DNA of 46,840 bases from positions 1 through 46,840 of the IMG/VR virus record IMGVR_UViG_3300033143_002990, one strand, 5' to 3'. Position 1 is the stretch's first letter, and each line of letters begins with the position of its first letter. Positions 46,130 to 46,840 of the stretch are shown in pieces. Origin of the DNA: a virus. The notes under the pieces are model-generated. The model worked only from the letters and a program-made list of their open reading frames with translations. It made no database searches and was not told the DNA's origin. A program made the translations under genes and the position numbers.

Positions 46130-46742
46130 TGTTCTTCAGCTCCTTGGCAAAGTCGTTTTTGGTCGTATCCGTGATATTTAGAATCCCGTCTAAAAATTCG
46201 GTATAGTGTTCCGGGAGTAGCTTGCCGGCCTCAAGAATGTTCTCCCCAAGGTCTTTGAGACCAGTGTTTCCATACCGCTCAAACGCAGCAAGCATTCGGT
46301 CGAAGAAGTGGAACAGTCGATAAACCGGCTCGCGGCCAATAAGCTCCGCGCGGAATTTGAGGTTCTTCAGACGCGCCTCCATCGCCTGCTCCTCGGCCCG
46401 GAGCATCTTTGCTACGCTCGTCCGCTCGGCGATACTATCTGCGCTGCTCTTGAACGCGTCGGTCTCGCCCTGCGTCTCGTCCTCAAATTCATCTCGGGTG
46501 GCCAGACCACCTTGTTTCTTAACCGGCAGCCCCTGCGCTTTATTGCGGCGCCTATTGTTAAGCTCCTCGGTGGTCCGACCATAGCCTGCTTTGTATTGAG
46601 CTGATTTATATGCGTCAACATCGATGCGGCCGCACTTGCCATGCGGCACAAGGTCAAGCGAACCAGAATCGATGGCCTTGTGAATAGCTTTATTTGTTAC
46701 GCCGCACAATCTGGCGAATTCACTCTTCTTCAATAAGCGCAT
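46107..46742 (-). CDS. Terminase small subunit (Nu1-like)
   Basis: 211 residues from ATG at 46742 (MRLLKKSEF); an in-frame TTG at 46760 is less likely. The N-terminus is a MerR/Nu1-type winged helix (KSEFARLCGVTNKAIHKAI, GRIDVDAYKSAQY). A central helical region (AKMLRAEEQAMEARLKNLKF, AELIGREPVYRLFHFFDRML) and acidic tail fit Nu1-type small terminases. First gene of the late operon. Confidence 0.82.
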   Translation of the reverse strand: MRLLKKSEFARLCGVTNKAIHKAIDSGSLDLVPHGKCGRIDVDAYKSAQYKAGYGRTTEELNNRRRNKAQGLPVKKQGGLATRDEFEDETQGETDAFKSSADSIAERTSVAKMLRAEEQAMEARLKNLKFRAELIGREPVYRLFHFFDRMLAAFERYGNTGLKDLGENILEAGKLLPEHYTEFLDGILNITDTTKNDFAKELKNIEQQSGE

Positions 46743-46825
46743 GTCCAAGTAGTACCACAAAGCTGGGCCGATGGCTAGTGGAAATGGGACCCAATCTCCG
46801 GGCTTGCGAACAATCTGAACGCGGG
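46743..46825. other. Short non-coding end before the late operon
   Basis: Upstream of the small terminase gene on the minus strand. No convincing -35/-10 pair was visible here or in the first 120 bases of the window read leftward, so the late promoter may need a phage activator or lie further inside 120-639. Confidence 0.4.
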
Positions 46826-46840
46826 GGCGCGGGGCAGACT
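46826..46840. repeat. Terminal direct repeat, right copy
   Basis: Exact copy of bases 1-15. If the ends are joined, the late operon (starting at 46742, leftward) and the early operon (starting at 881, rightward) diverge from one continuous non-coding region of nearly 1 kb. Confidence 0.9.

Noticed and set aside
1-46840. Prophage or temperate phage reading
   Set aside because: No integrase, excisionase, repressor or bacterial flanking genes are visible, and the ends overlap as in a complete phage genome.

Overview
The window looks like one complete genome, or a circular-permuted copy, of a tailed double-stranded DNA phage with a contractile tail (myovirus morphology). The first 15 bases are repeated exactly as the last 15, as expected when a circular or terminally redundant molecule is assembled. 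There is no integrase, excisionase, CI-like repressor, RNA polymerase, ribosomal RNA or host metabolic locus, so a virulent lifestyle is the simplest reading. Base composition is near 50% GC. Shine-Dalgarno sites (AAGGAG, GGAGG), sigma70-type -35/-10 promoters and a lipoprotein signal point to a bacterial, probably Gram-negative host, which I cannot name.

Layout: (1) 1-880, a non-coding region at the divergence of the two arms (continuous with 46743-46840 if circular), with iteron-like repeats, TTGTAA-rich DNA and a 72-nt tRNA-like element that carries the alanine identity pair G3:U70 but no normal anticodon arm. (2) 881-5000, plus strand: small DNA-binding or zinc proteins, a highly structured intergenic RNA (1903-2211), a deoxyribosyltransferase-like protein and an SMC/Rad50-like ATPase. 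(3) 5000-13000: many small accessory genes, a tightly coupled cassette of an unknown protein, an sce7726/MmcB-like nuclease, an HNH nuclease and a Spo11/Topo VI-A-like TOPRIM protein, and an adenine methyltransferase. (4) 13000-23150: replication and recombination (ThyX, sliding clamp, YqaJ-type exonuclease, Gp3-like protein with an SSB-like tail, primase-helicase, superfamily 2 helicase) plus a small membrane/lipoprotein cluster that may serve lysis.

(5) 46742 down to 23116, minus strand: a late operon in canonical order. The head module is lambda-like (small terminase, GpA large terminase, lambda-type portal, HK97-type prohead protease with scaffold-like tail, gpD-like decoration protein, gpE-like capsid). 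The tail module is Mu-like (gp37-like, sheath, tube, frameshifted chaperone, tape measure, gp43 to gp48 equivalents, collar-type fibre). LamG-like lectin domains have been added to two baseplate proteins, the gp46 and gp48 equivalents.

Three early promoters share an A-rich upstream block, a 16-bp spacer and, just after the predicted start point, a small hairpin whose loop is always ATGGG while its stem covaries; a fourth copy precedes the primase gene. The phage supplies its own clamp, primase, helicases, annealing or ssDNA-binding candidate and exonuclease, but no DNA polymerase is recognisable, so it presumably recruits the host replicase. No endolysin is recognisable either. The most interesting items are the tRNA-like element, the ATGGG hairpin family, the coupled Spo11-like/nuclease cassette, the lectin-decorated baseplate and two probable frameshift sites (a standard -1 site in the tail chaperone; a +1 site or single-base error at 14048-14052).
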